A stretch of 64,000 bases of DNA from Gigaspora margarita. Lineage: Eukaryota > Glomeromycota > Glomeromycetes > Diversisporales > Gigasporaceae. Under the pieces are notes generated by a model. It searched no databases and was not told the DNA's origin. It saw nothing but the letters and a program-made list of their open reading frames with translations. The position numbers were made by a program, and so were the translations under genes. The DNA is taken from NCBI GenBank assembly GCA_009809945.1, contig WTPW01000413.1, forward strand, positions 77,799-141,798, read 5' to 3'. This document shows positions 1-11,454 of this stretch, in pieces (within the stretch, counting starts at the first letter, position 1; each line of letters begins with the position of its first letter).

Positions 1-483
1 GAAGCACAAACCAATTTTTTTTGCATATTTTTGTTTTTTAGACCGCAACTTTTTTTTTTGATAATTTTGGTTTACTATTTTAGTTGGGTAATAAGCTCTG
101 TGGCTAGCTTGTTCTAATCAATATGTTTTCTTTTATTTTGTTGCATAATTCTACATATCTGTTTGTGCATTCATTAACAATTTGCTAATTTGAAAATAAT
201 ACCTAAATATAATGCAATAATATCAATATTAATAAATTTGAATAAAAGAGTTATCGTTGCTTTATAAATATATAATTAAATAACTTGTAACTTACTCGCA
301 AATCAACTTACTCGCCTTTTGTCAAGTGCTTATTTACTGTAGAGAATTTAAAACTGATGATTAAAAATGACACTAAGAACAACATTGGTTAATACATTGA
401 TCGATGTTTCTAAAGATTTTGCGACCAAATCTGTAAAAGCTAAAGCAGCACAGTTAACATCTGATGATTACCGTATAAGTTCA

Positions 484-849
484 TATACAAGATCCCCCAA
501 AATAGTAGACCCACTATGAATCAGACCCGGGTCTGTAATATAGATAAAGATTTTGGTGGAATGTAGTAGATCTGTGTATACTGTAAGAAACAATAATTAA
601 AAGACCCGGGTATAATATAGAGAACAGGTAGATTAAAAGACCTGGGTATATTAAAATACTACCGGTAATAGTTAAATTAGTAAGTATCGATATTTATAAA
701 TTTAAAATGGCATACCAGATAAAGATTAATAATATTTGTTATACTCATCTTATATAATATAACCCGAATATGATAATTATAGAAGTAAATAAATAAAAAA
801 CATAGAAATAAATAACAGAACTTGAGATTCGAGTTTTGTAATAATTAGA

Positions 850-882
<33 letters not shown>

Positions 883-1175
883 TTAAGTAATTTAATTCTA
901 ATTATTACAAAACTCGAATCTCGAGTTCTGTTTAGTTTAATTTTTTTAAAAATATCGTACTGGATAGAAAAAAATATTTTTAAATGTTTTTAATACATTC
1001 TGACGTAATCATAATACGTAACATGGATAGTATTTATTTATTTAACCAACTTCGTCAAAATACAATTTTTTATTTGCGTTGTGTTACTAGACCCCCATGT
1101 ATAAAGCCCCCACCCGCATAAAAACTCCCCGATTATCAGACTAATGTCTGTACAACAGACCCCGGATCTTGTATA
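484..1175. mobile_element. TIR element inside the broken gene
   Basis: The ends are inverted copies of a TATACAAGATCC motif (left about 484, right about 1164-1175). It contains a hairpin at 815-929 and two AGACCCGGG-type motifs. No transposase is visible, so it is non-autonomous. Superfamily is not assigned because a clean TSD could not be read. Confidence 0.4.
815..929. repeat. hairpin with an (AAT)n loop
   Basis: Two arms of about 35 bases (around AGATTCGAGTTTTGTAATAA and its reverse complement) flank an (AAT)n microsatellite at about 848-880. Confidence 0.7.
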
Positions 1176-1661
1176 ACGGTATGATGCCAAATTCGAAATA
1201 GTTCTGTGGGATGCATCTCCAGTCTCTATATGTGCTTTGTACAGCAAAAAAGATAAGGTGCCTGATAATGTTAAAGAATTTCTTCAAAGTCATGTATGGC
1301 TGGCCCAAACAAATGGGAATTAGAAGATTATAATCGAATGGCATCTAATTTATTATTAGAGAGGCTTGAGTGTTTAGCACGTCGAACAATGTATCCTCTT
1401 GATCTTCCACTGTATGCACTATTTAGCCGATATAATAAAAATAGCATTAATACTGTTAAGAGTATGTGTAAATGTTCCTGTTCTTGTTATGGGAGAAGCT
1501 GAATGTGGTAAGGTTATTAACTTTATTTCTGAAATCATTTAATCATTCGATAGAATCATCACTTGATAAACTTAAATAAATAATTATTAATAATATTTTT
1601 TTATGCTATTTAGTCTAGTTTAATAGGATTTTTTTGCCAAGGTAGTCGAAGTTAACTATGA

Positions 1662-1844
1662 ACCATTTATCGAATTAAAGAGCAAGATATATTAGATTTC
1701 TTGGATTATTCTGATTTGATTAATAAATTAATTGGTCATGAGCCAATAATACGTAGCACTGCACGTAGATGCAAAGTTATAGCAAAATTATATGATCCTA
1801 TTGTACAGCAAGTTATGATGCCGTACATAGTTTTGTTAGCATGA
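1662..1844 (+). pseudogene. coding fragment, family not recognised
   Basis: A 60-codon open stretch with protein-like composition (...RIKEQDILDFLDYSDLINKL... ending ...MMPYIVLLA) directly follows a stop and has no start codon of its own. It may be a later exon of the broken gene at 367-1502, or a separate relic. The AT-rich spacer 1503-1660 has no clear splice sites. Confidence 0.3.
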
Positions 1845-1896
1845 AGCTTCGAGGTTTCGTCTAAACAACTATAAATCTAACATTTATCGTGACTAA

Positions 1897-1961
1897 GTAA
1901 GAAAATAATTATCCAGGCAGGTCAGACAATATCTGACCTGCCTAGATAATTATTTTCTTAC
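1897..1961. repeat. near-perfect 65 bp hairpin
   Basis: Arms of 29 bases with one mismatch (GTAAGAAAATAATTATC then AGGCAGGTCAGA and its complement) around a 5 to 6 base loop. It looks like the remains of a short palindromic element. Confidence 0.8.
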
Positions 1962-1964
1962 GGA

Positions 1965-3160
1965 TAATAGCTCTAGTGAACTTAGGTTCATGAACTAGAG
2001 TTTGAACTTCAAAGTTAACCTCAGGTTCATACTTTAAGTTTATGAACTCAAGTTTAAACTTTAAAATTGAACTGAAGTTTATAAACTTCAGTTCAGTTCA
2101 TTTTTTTCTTTGAACTATATGGGACTGAACCAAAACTGAACTGAACGAACCACTTAACATCCCTAAATAGCTTATCAGCCTGCTATGATCTAAGCTAATT
2201 ATTTGAAAATATTAGAAAATATTTTAATTTTAGCCTATAATTAATACCATAAATCACTAAAAATAAGCACCCTCTATAATAATTATTAATATCTGAAAAT
2301 AGATATTTCTAACCAACATTAGCTATGATCTACATACCATAACTTAATATTATTAGTAAATCAAACCTTAAAACCTTTGTGCAACCTACTTGGACTAATA
2401 TTTTTGAAATAGTTTGATTATATTTGAAATTAATCTACAAGCTCTGTATTGCCTGATCAAATTAGATCTTTTGTTATAATTAGATTTTTTTTTATTTTTT
2501 TTAATTTTTTTTTATTTTGGAACTTTACAAGAACACTAACATAACTTTACTGCTACTTTGCAAGAAAACCAACAACTTTTTAGCACTTTGCAGAAACATC
2601 GATTTGACTTGCAAGCCAACTCAGACTTCTAACACTTTGTAAGAATACACAACTAATTTAGTTAATGCAAGTTTTCACAAGGTTTCACTTAATTTATTTT
2701 TTATTTGACTTATTTTATTTTAGCACTTTGTGAGAACACTTTGCAAAAAAACCAACTCAGACTATTTTGGCATTTTGCGAACATTAACCTGGCTTTTGGC
2801 AATTTCTGAATTTGCAAAAACATGAACTCTTGCTTCATAGAAATGAAGATTTGGGGTTCCTTTATTTTTTTTATTCAGGTTACTTATATTTTTTTCATTT
2901 ATTTTTTTTTACTTATTTTTTAATTTTTATTTTATTATTTATTTCTGATTTCTTTAGTAAAATAATGCATCCTTGCATGTAATTTTATGCACTTTACAAG
3001 AACACTAACACTAACTTCTTTGGCACTTTGCAAGAACAAACTAGATTTCTTTGGCATTTGCAAAAAAACCAACACTTTAAGAAGTGGGCCTTTTATTTTT
3101 TCACTTCTCTACTATTTTTAAAAAGTACTAATATTTAAAAAAAAAAAGAGCATAATGAAG
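1965..3160. other. AT-rich non-coding stretch
   Basis: No gene is visible. At 1990-2110 there are degenerate GAACTT/AAGTTT repeats, partly self-complementary. At 2520-3060 a loose repeat of the form ACTTTGCAAGAACACTAAC recurs about eight times. Confidence 0.5.
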
Positions 3161-3169
3161 CATGTAGGA

Positions 3170-3310
3170 CAGGGTTGGCAATGGAGCCAATGGAGCTTAA
3201 TAGTTGCACAAATAGAGCTCAAAAAACTAGTATCTATTGGCTCTATTCAGAGCTTCATTGGCTCTATTCGCAGCTCTATTGGGTTCTATTGAGCTCTATT
3301 GCCAACCCTA
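3170..3310. mobile_element. 141 bp hAT-type MITE
   Basis: The ends are inverted (CAGGGTTGGCAAT and its complement ending in ATTGCCAACCCTA). They are flanked by ATGTAGGA (3162-3169) and ATGTAGGG (3311-3318), an 8 bp TSD with one mismatch. An 8 bp TSD and CAGGG/TAGGG termini fit the hAT superfamily. The short ORF crossing it is an artefact of the repeat. Confidence 0.7.
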
Positions 3311-3448
3311 ATGTAGGGCTAGTTTTTTTTATAAAATTATATGTGACAAAGTGTGAAAATAAGAATAATACTATTTTTTCAGTTTTGCTTTCATTTTTTT
3401 CATTTTTTTGGTTTCATTTTTTTCATAAAGAATGTATAAGAAGTATAA

Positions 3449-3582
3449 GATATTGGTCATATGATAAAAAATAACAGGTCATTTTTTTATTGGAGTTAAT
3501 GTCATGCCATGTGCTGCGTAGCAGCATATAGGTAATATTAACTCTGATGAAAAATTTCCTGTTATTTCATATAACCAATATT
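3449..3582. repeat. 134 bp palindromic element
   Basis: The arms read GATATTGGTCATATGA near 3449 and the complementary TCATATAACCAATATT at the right end. Both contain AACAGG and GAGTTAAT segments in mirrored order. Confidence 0.7.
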
Positions 3583-4204
3583 GATGTTATTGTTTATATT
3601 ATATTAGCATGTGAAATTTTTTGGTCATAACATTTTGAATAAATAATGATGTCATTTTATGTAGAAATATCAAGGCAAAAAAATTTATATGATCATATCA
3701 CATGAACAATAATATATAATAAAATATGTAATATTGATTAAAAATGTTTAAAATATAATGTATAATAATAAATAAAAAAATAAAAAATTTTATATTAAAT
3801 TGCAAAATTTCACGAAAACCTGTAAAAATGTTCAAATTTTGCAAAAGTATAATTATGTAAATATGTATATCATTTATTTATTTTTTTAAAAATTTTGAAA
3901 TTTTGTGAAATATTGCGAAATATTGCAATAATATGCGAAATATTACCTCCTGTGACCCCTTGGTTAAAAACATTTGTAATTGGAAATTTTTAGTAAAGGT
4001 CATTCAAAATGTTTATCCGAAAATAAGTACACCCTACATATTAGGAAAGGGTGCTTATTTTTAGTAATGTTTAGTACTCAATAATCTAATATTAAAATAA
4101 TATTTTTGATTTCAAACAATAGTCTAAAATAATATGCTTTAAAATAATAAACTTTTAGTATATAATAAAGTAGTAAAGTTGTTTATTCTTTAAATAACAT
4201 ATAG
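3583..4204. other. AT-rich stretch with a dispersed repeat
   Basis: No gene seen. At 3770-3870 a CACGAAAACCTGTAAAA-type sequence is a diverged inverted copy of 29060-29130. Confidence 0.5.
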
Positions 4205-5167
4205 ATAAGGGAAGTGCCATTTATCACCTGATTTTTAGAGTAGGGGAGAAGGGACAAAAAATTATTAGGTTCTAATAGCAGATTGGCTAAATTTATTAAA
4301 ATTTTTAAAAAATTTTAAACTTTAAATATTAATAACTTTTGAAATAGTGATCTGTTTTGGATAATTTTACTACCAAAATATTCAGATCAATAAGACAATT
4401 TCAATGAGCCTAAAATTATCAATATCCAATTACAGGATCTCAAGATCATTATAGATTTGTATTGCTTTTATTTATATTATTTTTGTATATATTAAAAATT
4501 ATTAATAAAGATCTTATAACCTTTAATATTAAATAACTCTTGAACCAGTAATCTGTTTTGGATGATTTTACTACCAAAATGCTCATCTCAATAAAATGAT
4601 TCTAATGAACCTAAAATTGTTAAATTCTGATTACAGGATGCAGAGATCATTATAGATTTGTGTTATTTTAATATAATATATATGTACTGTATTAAATCTA
4701 TTAAAAATAACACAAATCTATAATGATCTCTGGATTCTGTTATTAGAATTTAATGGTTTTAGGTTCATTAGAATTGTCTCATTGAGACAAGCATTTTGGT
4801 AGTAAAATCATCCAAAACAGTTCACTGGTTCAAGAGTTATTTAATATTATAAGATTTTTAATAATAATTTTTTAATATATACAAAAATAATATAATTAAA
4901 GCAATACAAATCTGTAATAATCTTGGGATCCTGTAATTGGATTTGATGATTTTAGGCTCGTTGGAATTGTCTCATTGAGCTAAATATTTTGGTAGTAAAA
5001 TCATCCAAAATGGTTCTTTTTCAAAAGTTATTTAATATTAAAGTTTAAAAATTTTTAAAATTTTAATAATTTTAGCCAATCAAATTGCAGTATTAGATGA
5101 TCAGATAGGGGGTAGGGGTAGCCTCTTATTAGCAAAAAATCAGATGATAAATGGCACTCTCCAAGAT
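4205..5167. mobile_element. 960 bp palindromic TIR element built of about 110 bp modules
   Basis: The outer ends are AAGTGCCATTTATCACCTGA and the complementary TCAGATGATAAATGGCACT. The interior holds four copies of a quasi-palindromic module with cores TTTTGGATAATTTTACTACC (4357), TTTTGGATGATTTTACTACC (4555) and two inverted copies (about 4800 and 4990). The two halves mirror each other around 4690. No coding capacity. Related TIRs occur at 25026-25172 and 63011-63163, and related modules at 25385, 31395-31715 and 45177-45665. Confidence 0.75.
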
Positions 5168-5448
5168 ACAGAGTTCAATTCCTTTTAAAAACACTTTCAA
5201 ATAAAATCAGTATTAAAAAAATGATTTACAATGTATAAAACAAAAAAAAGATGAAGATTAAAGTAAAGATAAAAGCAAAGATAAAGAGGTAAAAGTAAAG
5301 TGGTAAACAAAAGTGTGAAAAAGTGTGACTATAAATAAAAAAGAAATAAAAAAAAAATAAAAAAAAATAATAATGAAAAAATAAAAAAAAGTGCAAATAA
5401 AATAATTGAATAAAATTATTTTTTTAATATTATACTAATAATCTAGAG
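5168..5448. repeat. purine-rich low-complexity DNA
   Basis: AAAGTAAAGATAAA-type and A-rich repeats; nothing coding. Confidence 0.6.
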
Positions 5449-5962
5449 TGATATTAGGTTAATAGGCTACTGACTATAAAAGATTACAATTTGTTTCTAA
5501 CTAGTAACATATTAGCCTAATATTACCTTAGTTGGTTAGTATTTAATATCAGACCAATAGACTATTGGCTTAAACCAAGTTTTAATTTATTTATAACCAA
5601 CAACCTAAGATCTTCTCATAATTACTAATTATCTTTAAGCTATCAGCCAAAATTACTTTTAATAACAATATTATATGGTTCTACAAGCATTAAACCAATA
5701 TTTTAATAATATATTAATCTTCAGAAAACATCTAAAATATCTGTATTATATCAAATAAATAGATGAAAATTTTTTTTTTAATTTTAATGGTGAGACCTTG
5801 CTCTTATCTTTATTAAATTTAATGGAAACTTTTTACAGTTGAAAAAAATTTTATAATTTAAATCTAATGCTAAGAAAAAGAACTCAGACATATAGCTAGA
5901 TAAACAAAAGTAGACCTAGTACTTATCTGTGGCCTAAACCAACAAGAGTGGCCAAGGCTCAC

Positions 5963-6664
5963 CTAGATTTGGTTACTGGTTAATATACTAGAAGGGTGTG
6001 TAAGATATTTAATCCAGTGGGGGTACCAGTAATCTATTTTCTGAATTGAGTTATTTATAATAGAATTATTATTATTAGTTTGGGTTATAAATGTAGTAGA
6101 TACAGAAGATCCAGAAGCTATAGTTTGATTTTGTAAGATTGTTTGTTGATATTGTGATCTTGAAGTACAGTATGGAATCCAGATTTTTGTATAAATTTGT
6201 TGATTCAGATGAAGTAAAAATTGAATTGTAAAGGAGCTAGCAAGCTTTAAAGGTAAGCCAGTTTCTTGTAATGTATTAATTAGTTCTAATGGAATAAGAC
6301 CTGATAGAGTTGAGTATAATGAGGGCTTGTGTGAAAAATGATGAATTTGAAAACTATCAAGGTTTAAAATTTTGGAGTGAAGATTTATAGCCTGGGTTGA
6401 AGAAATATCAAGTTTGTTAGAGCTAAGTATTTGGTTTAAGAAATTGTTTATAAGGTCTAGTAGTAGATTAGTATTTGGACAAGTAACCCAGTACAAAGCA
6501 TTACTTGCCTGTTGGCATATATGACAAATATTAGGGTATGAGGGATATCTTTTATGAAGAATATATGGAGAAGGAAGCTCATCAAGTAATAACTTTACTC
6601 TAAAAGACTTTAGAGTAGAGGATTGAAAGCTATATGAAAAATTGCTAATTTTTTGATTATTATT
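5963..6664 (-). pseudogene. LINE ORF2 C-terminus with cysteine motif
   Basis: Continuous frame INWNASWPYINNNQKISN ... RVKLLLDELPSPYILHKRYP ... NICHICQQASNALYWVTCPN ... ending ILTSNQI. The CHIC-x8-YW-x2-C arrangement is the zinc-knuckle-like motif that follows RNase H in this kind of element. The frame differs from that of RNase H, so one shift lies near 6713. Confidence 0.75.
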
Positions 6665-6712
6665 AATGTATGGCCATGAAGCATTCCAGTTGATTAGTTG
6701 TGAAATTGGGTT

Positions 6713-7330
6713 CTATTGCTGAAAGCAGTTTTGTGATGTCCACCATGCAATTATATGTGCTCTACAGATTGTTCTTATGCTGTGACGGATAGGAAGTTCC
6801 ATTGGATAATTATCTGAAGTTGGTGTAAATTGAGGATTATATATGTTGTTTGAATTGAAAATAAGATAAGGTGCTATGTGATGATTGTGTGCTAGTTGGT
6901 CAGCTTTATTGTTAAAGTTATCATCTTCATGTGCGTTTACTTTATGCAAAGTAATATTAAGATTGTATGATTTAATAAAATTAAGTAATGTGTTCCAGAT
7001 TGACCAATAGGGTATATTTAGAAAGTTTGGAAGTGGTATAATATTGATTAAACTTTTAAATTTAGAGATAACTGATTGTGAATCTGTATAAATTTGAATA
7101 GTACAGCTTCTAGGAGCTGTACTTATTGTAGCTAAAATTGCAAGTAGTTCTGTTTTAAATGAGCATGGCCAGAATTTGGTTTGTGCTTGAAAGGTATATA
7201 TGATATTTTGGTTAGCTAATTGTATCCAACCAATTCCCATAGAGCACTGGGGATTTCCAAGGTTAATAACAGAACCATCTGTATAAAAAGTAAGTTCTGA
7301 AAGACTACTATTATAATGTGTAAAAGACTA
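6713..7330 (-). pseudogene. LINE RNase H domain
   Basis: The reading frame runs through the ATG at 7238-7240. Upstream it reads LTFYTDGSVINLGNPQCS and continues as MGIGWIQLANQN. All four acidic RNase HI positions can be seen: D in YTDGS, E in FKTELLAIL, D in IYTDSQSV, and D in NNKADQLAH. The family domain degrades RNA of RNA:DNA hybrids during retrotransposition. The frame is open from the TAG near 7331 to the stop at 6713. The domain itself is intact but the element is not. Confidence 0.85.
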
Positions 7331-8769
7331 AAGAGTATTATAAGCTTGGCTTGGTTCAAATATTGGAGGAAGTTGTGTAGTAGAAATGTTGAGATTTGGT
7401 AATGGTGGAATATGGATTGGATTTCTAAGTGCAATTGAATATATGAGATCTAGAAAATTAGCATTTAAATTAATTGTTTGGCCAGAATTTAGTCTGCCAA
7501 AGAATTTTGTAGCATGACTAGTGGGTATTAGAATAGTGCATTTATTTTTAATTGTTTTAGTATTGAGAGAACAGTTACTGCATGATGATATAGTAATTGG
7601 TGGAGTTGGGTATAAGTTTGTGAATTGTGTTTGAAAAGAACATTGCCAGTGAGTTATTAGTGTAAAGTCTGATACAGTTGGTTGGCGACGAGCTTTGCCT
7701 ATAATAATTTGATTATTTAATAATGTAATAAGCCAAGGTTTGGAATGTTTTGAAAAGTGACCAGTAGTATAACTATAATAGTTTGTAGAGGGTAAATTTA
7801 TGTGTGAATAAATAGTGCATTCATAGGAGTGGCTAGTGATTTTATCTTCTAGAAAGATAAACCATTGAGGAGTTCTACCTTTAGGAATTTTGTGTAATCT
7901 TGGTGAAATATGTTTTCAATCTAATAGGCATGAATTGTCATATATTGTAAGTTGATCAAGAAAAAGTAAATGATGATGCCAAATTTGTTTTTTAAAAGTC
8001 GTGTATTTAGGATGTGAAGCAAGAATAGATTCCAAAGAAATTGAACCTTCTTTAATAACAAAAGGAATGTTGGAATAAGGGTTAGAGTAAATTGACCAGT
8101 TAAGATGTTTAAAAAGCTGAATAATCTTAAAGGTTGTAGTTAATCTATTAGGGNCATCAATTGTAGGATTAGNATGAGTNAAGATACTAGTAGGTGANCA
8201 GAGGNTATTTTGGAGTTGTTGAACCCTAATAAGAGTAGTAATTTTTAATAGGCTATTGCTATTTAATCTTTTAATAAAGTTAGATAGGTGGTGTTGAAGT
8301 TGGATATCCCAAATATTTTTAATATTGTAAATTTGAGGATGGAGTATAGATAAAAATTTTTATTAAATAGTTGATACATATTAGCTTATAATCTATCTAA
8401 TCATTAAATCATCTTTAATATATCTTAAAAATATCTGTTTATTATCTTTTACAAATCTTCTTCCAATATTTGAATATTTTTCTGATATCAGGCTGATATG
8501 TAACATACTGTATTTCACTAAAATCTTCAGCCTATCACCTTTTTTTATACCCTATCAGTTTATAACCAATAACCAATTAGCCTACTATCACCATAGGCGA
8601 TTATTTGATGATCTTTGTATAATATTTTTTATTTTAACCCATGCAAAATCATCAAGATTTGATCACTAGATCATGAATATCAACAATGAATCAAAACTTA
8701 CAAATTTGGTTAAGATATGAATTTGGTAAGTATATTTTCAATAAACATGCAGTAAAAACTAGTTGTGGC

Positions 8770-10575
8770 TAGAGATGTGTAAATGCAGGTTTTTTTTGTC
8801 TTTGCATTGCATAATGTAACATTATGCAGCATGATGCATTATGCAATCCCTGCACCTTTATATAATATAATTACTTTATTAGTTTTTAATTAAAAATAAT
8901 ACTAATGCATATAATAGTCATATATAACTAATTAGTACACTTTAAAATTGCTAAAATCAGCAAGAACTAGTTATAGAAAGTTCAAAAGTGGTTAAGTTAG
9001 GTTGTATTATTAATTTAGTTGCTTACTTAATATTAAATTATTTTATTATAAGTTATTGTAAAAAATTTGTTACAAAAAATTACAAATAACTATGATGATA
9101 CATATATGCAGTTGAGTTGTGTTGGAATCATAGTCATAAATTCTATCATAATTTATTATAAAATTCAAAACTGCATTAGTAACTATTAGTCTATTACATT
9201 AATTTATAAATTAACTTAATATAATTACAATTTATAAGATTCTATAATATTAAAATTTCTAGTATAAAATATCATTCACATAAATTATTAACAAATATTA
9301 AATAATTATTAAATTTTTAGAATTGTAAGTAATATTTTATTTGGGTCTATTGAAAGTAAAAAAAAGTTTAGTATAATATTTTTAATAGCATAATAAACAT
9401 AATATTAAATAATAAAAATATATTCAATTATAAGTTGGACAAATATAGCAACCAAAAGTTCTAAAAATAAATTTAATTAAAAGATATACAGTTTATAGAA
9501 GATATTATCAGCTTTAAGTAATTTAGTTAAATAAAATGTACTAAACCAATAATATATTCCTTAAATGTCTAGTGGCCAAATATGGTCACTTAAATTTTTT
9601 TGATATATTTTTTATAATTACTTAAAATTTTATTAAGCTTAGCCCCTCTATTTCTAAGCTAAAATAAAAATATAGAATATAATTAATTAATAATATAAAA
9701 TAATTTTTTAATACTATTAAAGATATTAACTTTTGAATATTGTTAATTCTAAACTTTTCTTATAAAAATTTCTTTAAAATTTTTAAATTTTTATATGTAA
9801 ATAACTACAAAAAACTTTTTGATTCTAATTAAGATCAAATTTTACTTAAAATTTTATAAAATTTTATTCATTAAAATTATTTTTAAAAACCAATTCTATA
9901 ATCTTGTCCTATGATTATAGGAGTGCAAGCTTAAAAGTTTAAAAAGTTTGTCAAATAATAAAGAAAATTTATTTTTTTAAAAAAAAATCTTAAAATTTTA
10001 ATATTTTTAGTATATAATTAACTATATATTTTTATTTATAATATAAAAATAAATACTACTATTTTGTAATTCTTATTTTCAAATATTCTATGTAATATCA
10101 AATTTTTTTAAATATTTTAAATATTTAATAAAATTAGATCAGATATAACTGATTTAAATTTAATTAGCCAAATTTGGCTACTTAAACTAGTGGTTTAAGG
10201 GATACTCAGAAAATCAAAAATAAAATTACTTTACGTATTATTATAATAGTACAATATATAAGAAACATTATTACCTAGTGGTTTCTTTTTGCCTTAATTA
10301 GGCTAGCTATTCAATATAAATAGCAAAATCAGAAAACTATAATATATTTTAGTAAAAGTTGGTCAAGAAATTTGTTTGCTAAAAATTATTGTAGCAAATT
10401 GAAAAGGAATATATATAATTTATAGTTCTAATTTAAAAAAATATTGTTAGAATAAAAACAAATTACATAATTTTAATTGAATCAAAATTATATAATAAAC
10501 TCTATGTGCATTTTTAAATTTTACACGTCTTGCATTGCATAATGCAGCATGCATAATGTGTAAGGCACATCTCTA
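8770..10575. mobile_element. 1.8 kb hAT-type non-autonomous element
   Basis: The termini are TAGAGATGTG and CACATCTCTA. They are flanked by GTTGTGGC on both sides, a perfect 8 bp TSD (the direct match extends to AGTTGTGGCT because of the terminal bases). GCATTGCATAATG repeats lie just inside both ends. The interior is AT-rich without coding potential and holds a nested element at 9559-10201. Confidence 0.8.
9559..10201. mobile_element. TIR element, copy A of a 640 bp family
   Basis: The ends are CCTTAAATG and TGGTTTAAGG, with GGCCAAATATGGTCAC and AGCCAAATTTGGCTAC just inside. It shares the interior landmark CTATTTCTAAGCTAAAATAA with copy B at 43560-44192. Confidence 0.65.
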
Positions 10576-11308
10576 GTTGTGGCTGTACCAAAAATATTTA
10601 GGTGCCGATTTTTGTAGTGATTTGAACCGAGAAAATATTCCTTAGTCGGTTAACCAAACTGAAATATTTGATGTCAACCGATTGCAACAATTAAGATTAC
10701 TTCACATTTACTTTAGGGAATTCTTGGACCTTTTTTACTCAAATTTTTGTTTCGACCTTGCTTGTCTTTTATGTTCATTCATTTTCTTTTCAGAACTTTT
10801 TTGAACCTTTGCTCATTCCTGATGTCTTTACATTTTGTCAACCGATTACCGATTCTAACCGCTTGTACGGGTCAACCGATTAAGCATTTACTCAATCGGT
10901 TACCTGAAATTTATTCAGTTCGATTAGTTAACCAATTATAGCCAACCAGTTTCAAAGAACTAGATTTTTGATAGAAATAAAGCCGCAAGCAGTAATTTAT
11001 ACTGCAAAAGCCGAAATCTGAAATACATCATATGGACGAAAATCTTTAATTTCAGTTATTATTTAATATGAGTGATAAGGTTAAATAAAATTTGAGCCAA
11101 TCATTTTATGTGATCTTGGATGATTATTGAGGATAAAAGCGACTATTAGATCAAAAATTATAAGCCCAATTATGAATATTTCTTATGAATTGTTTATGAA
11201 TTTTTGTATGCATAACCTGATTACTTATAAATTTTTGTACGTATATACCTGATCATTTATAAATTTAGTACGTTTATACCTGATTATGTACCGGATGTCG
11301 CTCAATTC
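10576..11308. other. non-coding stretch with AACCGATT repeats and a short tandem repeat
   Basis: Several GGTTAACC/AACCGATT motifs (10660-10940) partly mirror each other, suggesting an old TIR element. At 11205-11285 there are about three units of CCTGATTACTTATAAATTTT. The 64-codon ORF here shows no protein features. Confidence 0.4.
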
Positions 11309-11454
11309 CCCGAAAGCTATTTCCCCGACAGGACACTTAGCCGACATCACATAGGGTTAAGGTTAGCATTTGAGTAGTTGCGGCTATACATTTTAGCAGA
11401 TTGTCACCCTGTGTGATGTCGAGTAAGTGGCCTGTCGGGGAAATAGCTTCCGGG
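11309..11454. mobile_element. 146 bp palindromic MITE
   Basis: The arms of about 48 bases contain AAGCTATTTCCCCGACAGG and its complement, plus CGACATCACA and TGTGATGTCG. It is unusually GC-rich for the window and sits within CCTGATTA tandem repeats, which continue on its right at 11463. Confidence 0.8.

Larger units (their letters stand above)
367..1502 (+). pseudogene. broken protein-coding gene, family not recognised, split by a TIR element
   Basis: Two protein-like stretches face the same way. The first opens at the ATG at 367 (MTLRTTLVNTLIDVSKDF...) and runs to about 476. The second, about 1177-1500, reads RYDAKFEIVLWDASPVS and, after a frame change near 1300, WELEDYNRMASNLLLERLEC and on to 1502. 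If the TIR element at 484-1175 is removed, the flanks join in frame (...TSDDYR then YDAKFE...). This supports one gene cut by an insertion. The shift near 1300 and a TAG at about 1321 show that it is dead. I do not recognise the family. Composition is less AT-biased than the surroundings, as expected for former coding DNA. Confidence 0.45.
5775..8346 (-). mobile_element. 5'-truncated LINE with RNase H domain
   Basis: A minus-strand non-LTR retrotransposon. Its 3' end lies at the low coordinate: AATAAAGATAAGAGC at about 5815 followed by a short A-rich tail. It is flanked by TAGATGAAAATTTTT (5760-5774) and TAGATAAAAATTTTT (8347-8361), a 15 bp TSD with one mismatch. The order on the minus strand is region downstream of the RT (about 8340-7440), RNase H (7330-6713), zinc-knuckle C-terminus (6660-5963), 3' UTR. 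The RT catalytic core is missing because of 5' truncation. Interrupted by TGA at 7916-7918, TAG near 7331 and a frame change near 6713. A few ambiguous N bases lie at about 8153-8205. Confidence 0.88.
5449..8590. mobile_element. TIR element interrupted by a LINE
   Basis: TGATATTAGGTTAATAGGCT at 5449 is matched in inverted form by AGCCTACTATCACC ending about 8590, with TATAAA and GGTTATAAA continuing the similarity inward. Without the LINE at 5775-8346 the element would be about 570 bp. Confidence 0.55.

Noticed and set aside
7216-7434. 72-codon minus-strand ORF
   Set aside because: A shadow of the LINE RNase H region in another frame. The real frame has FYTDGS here.
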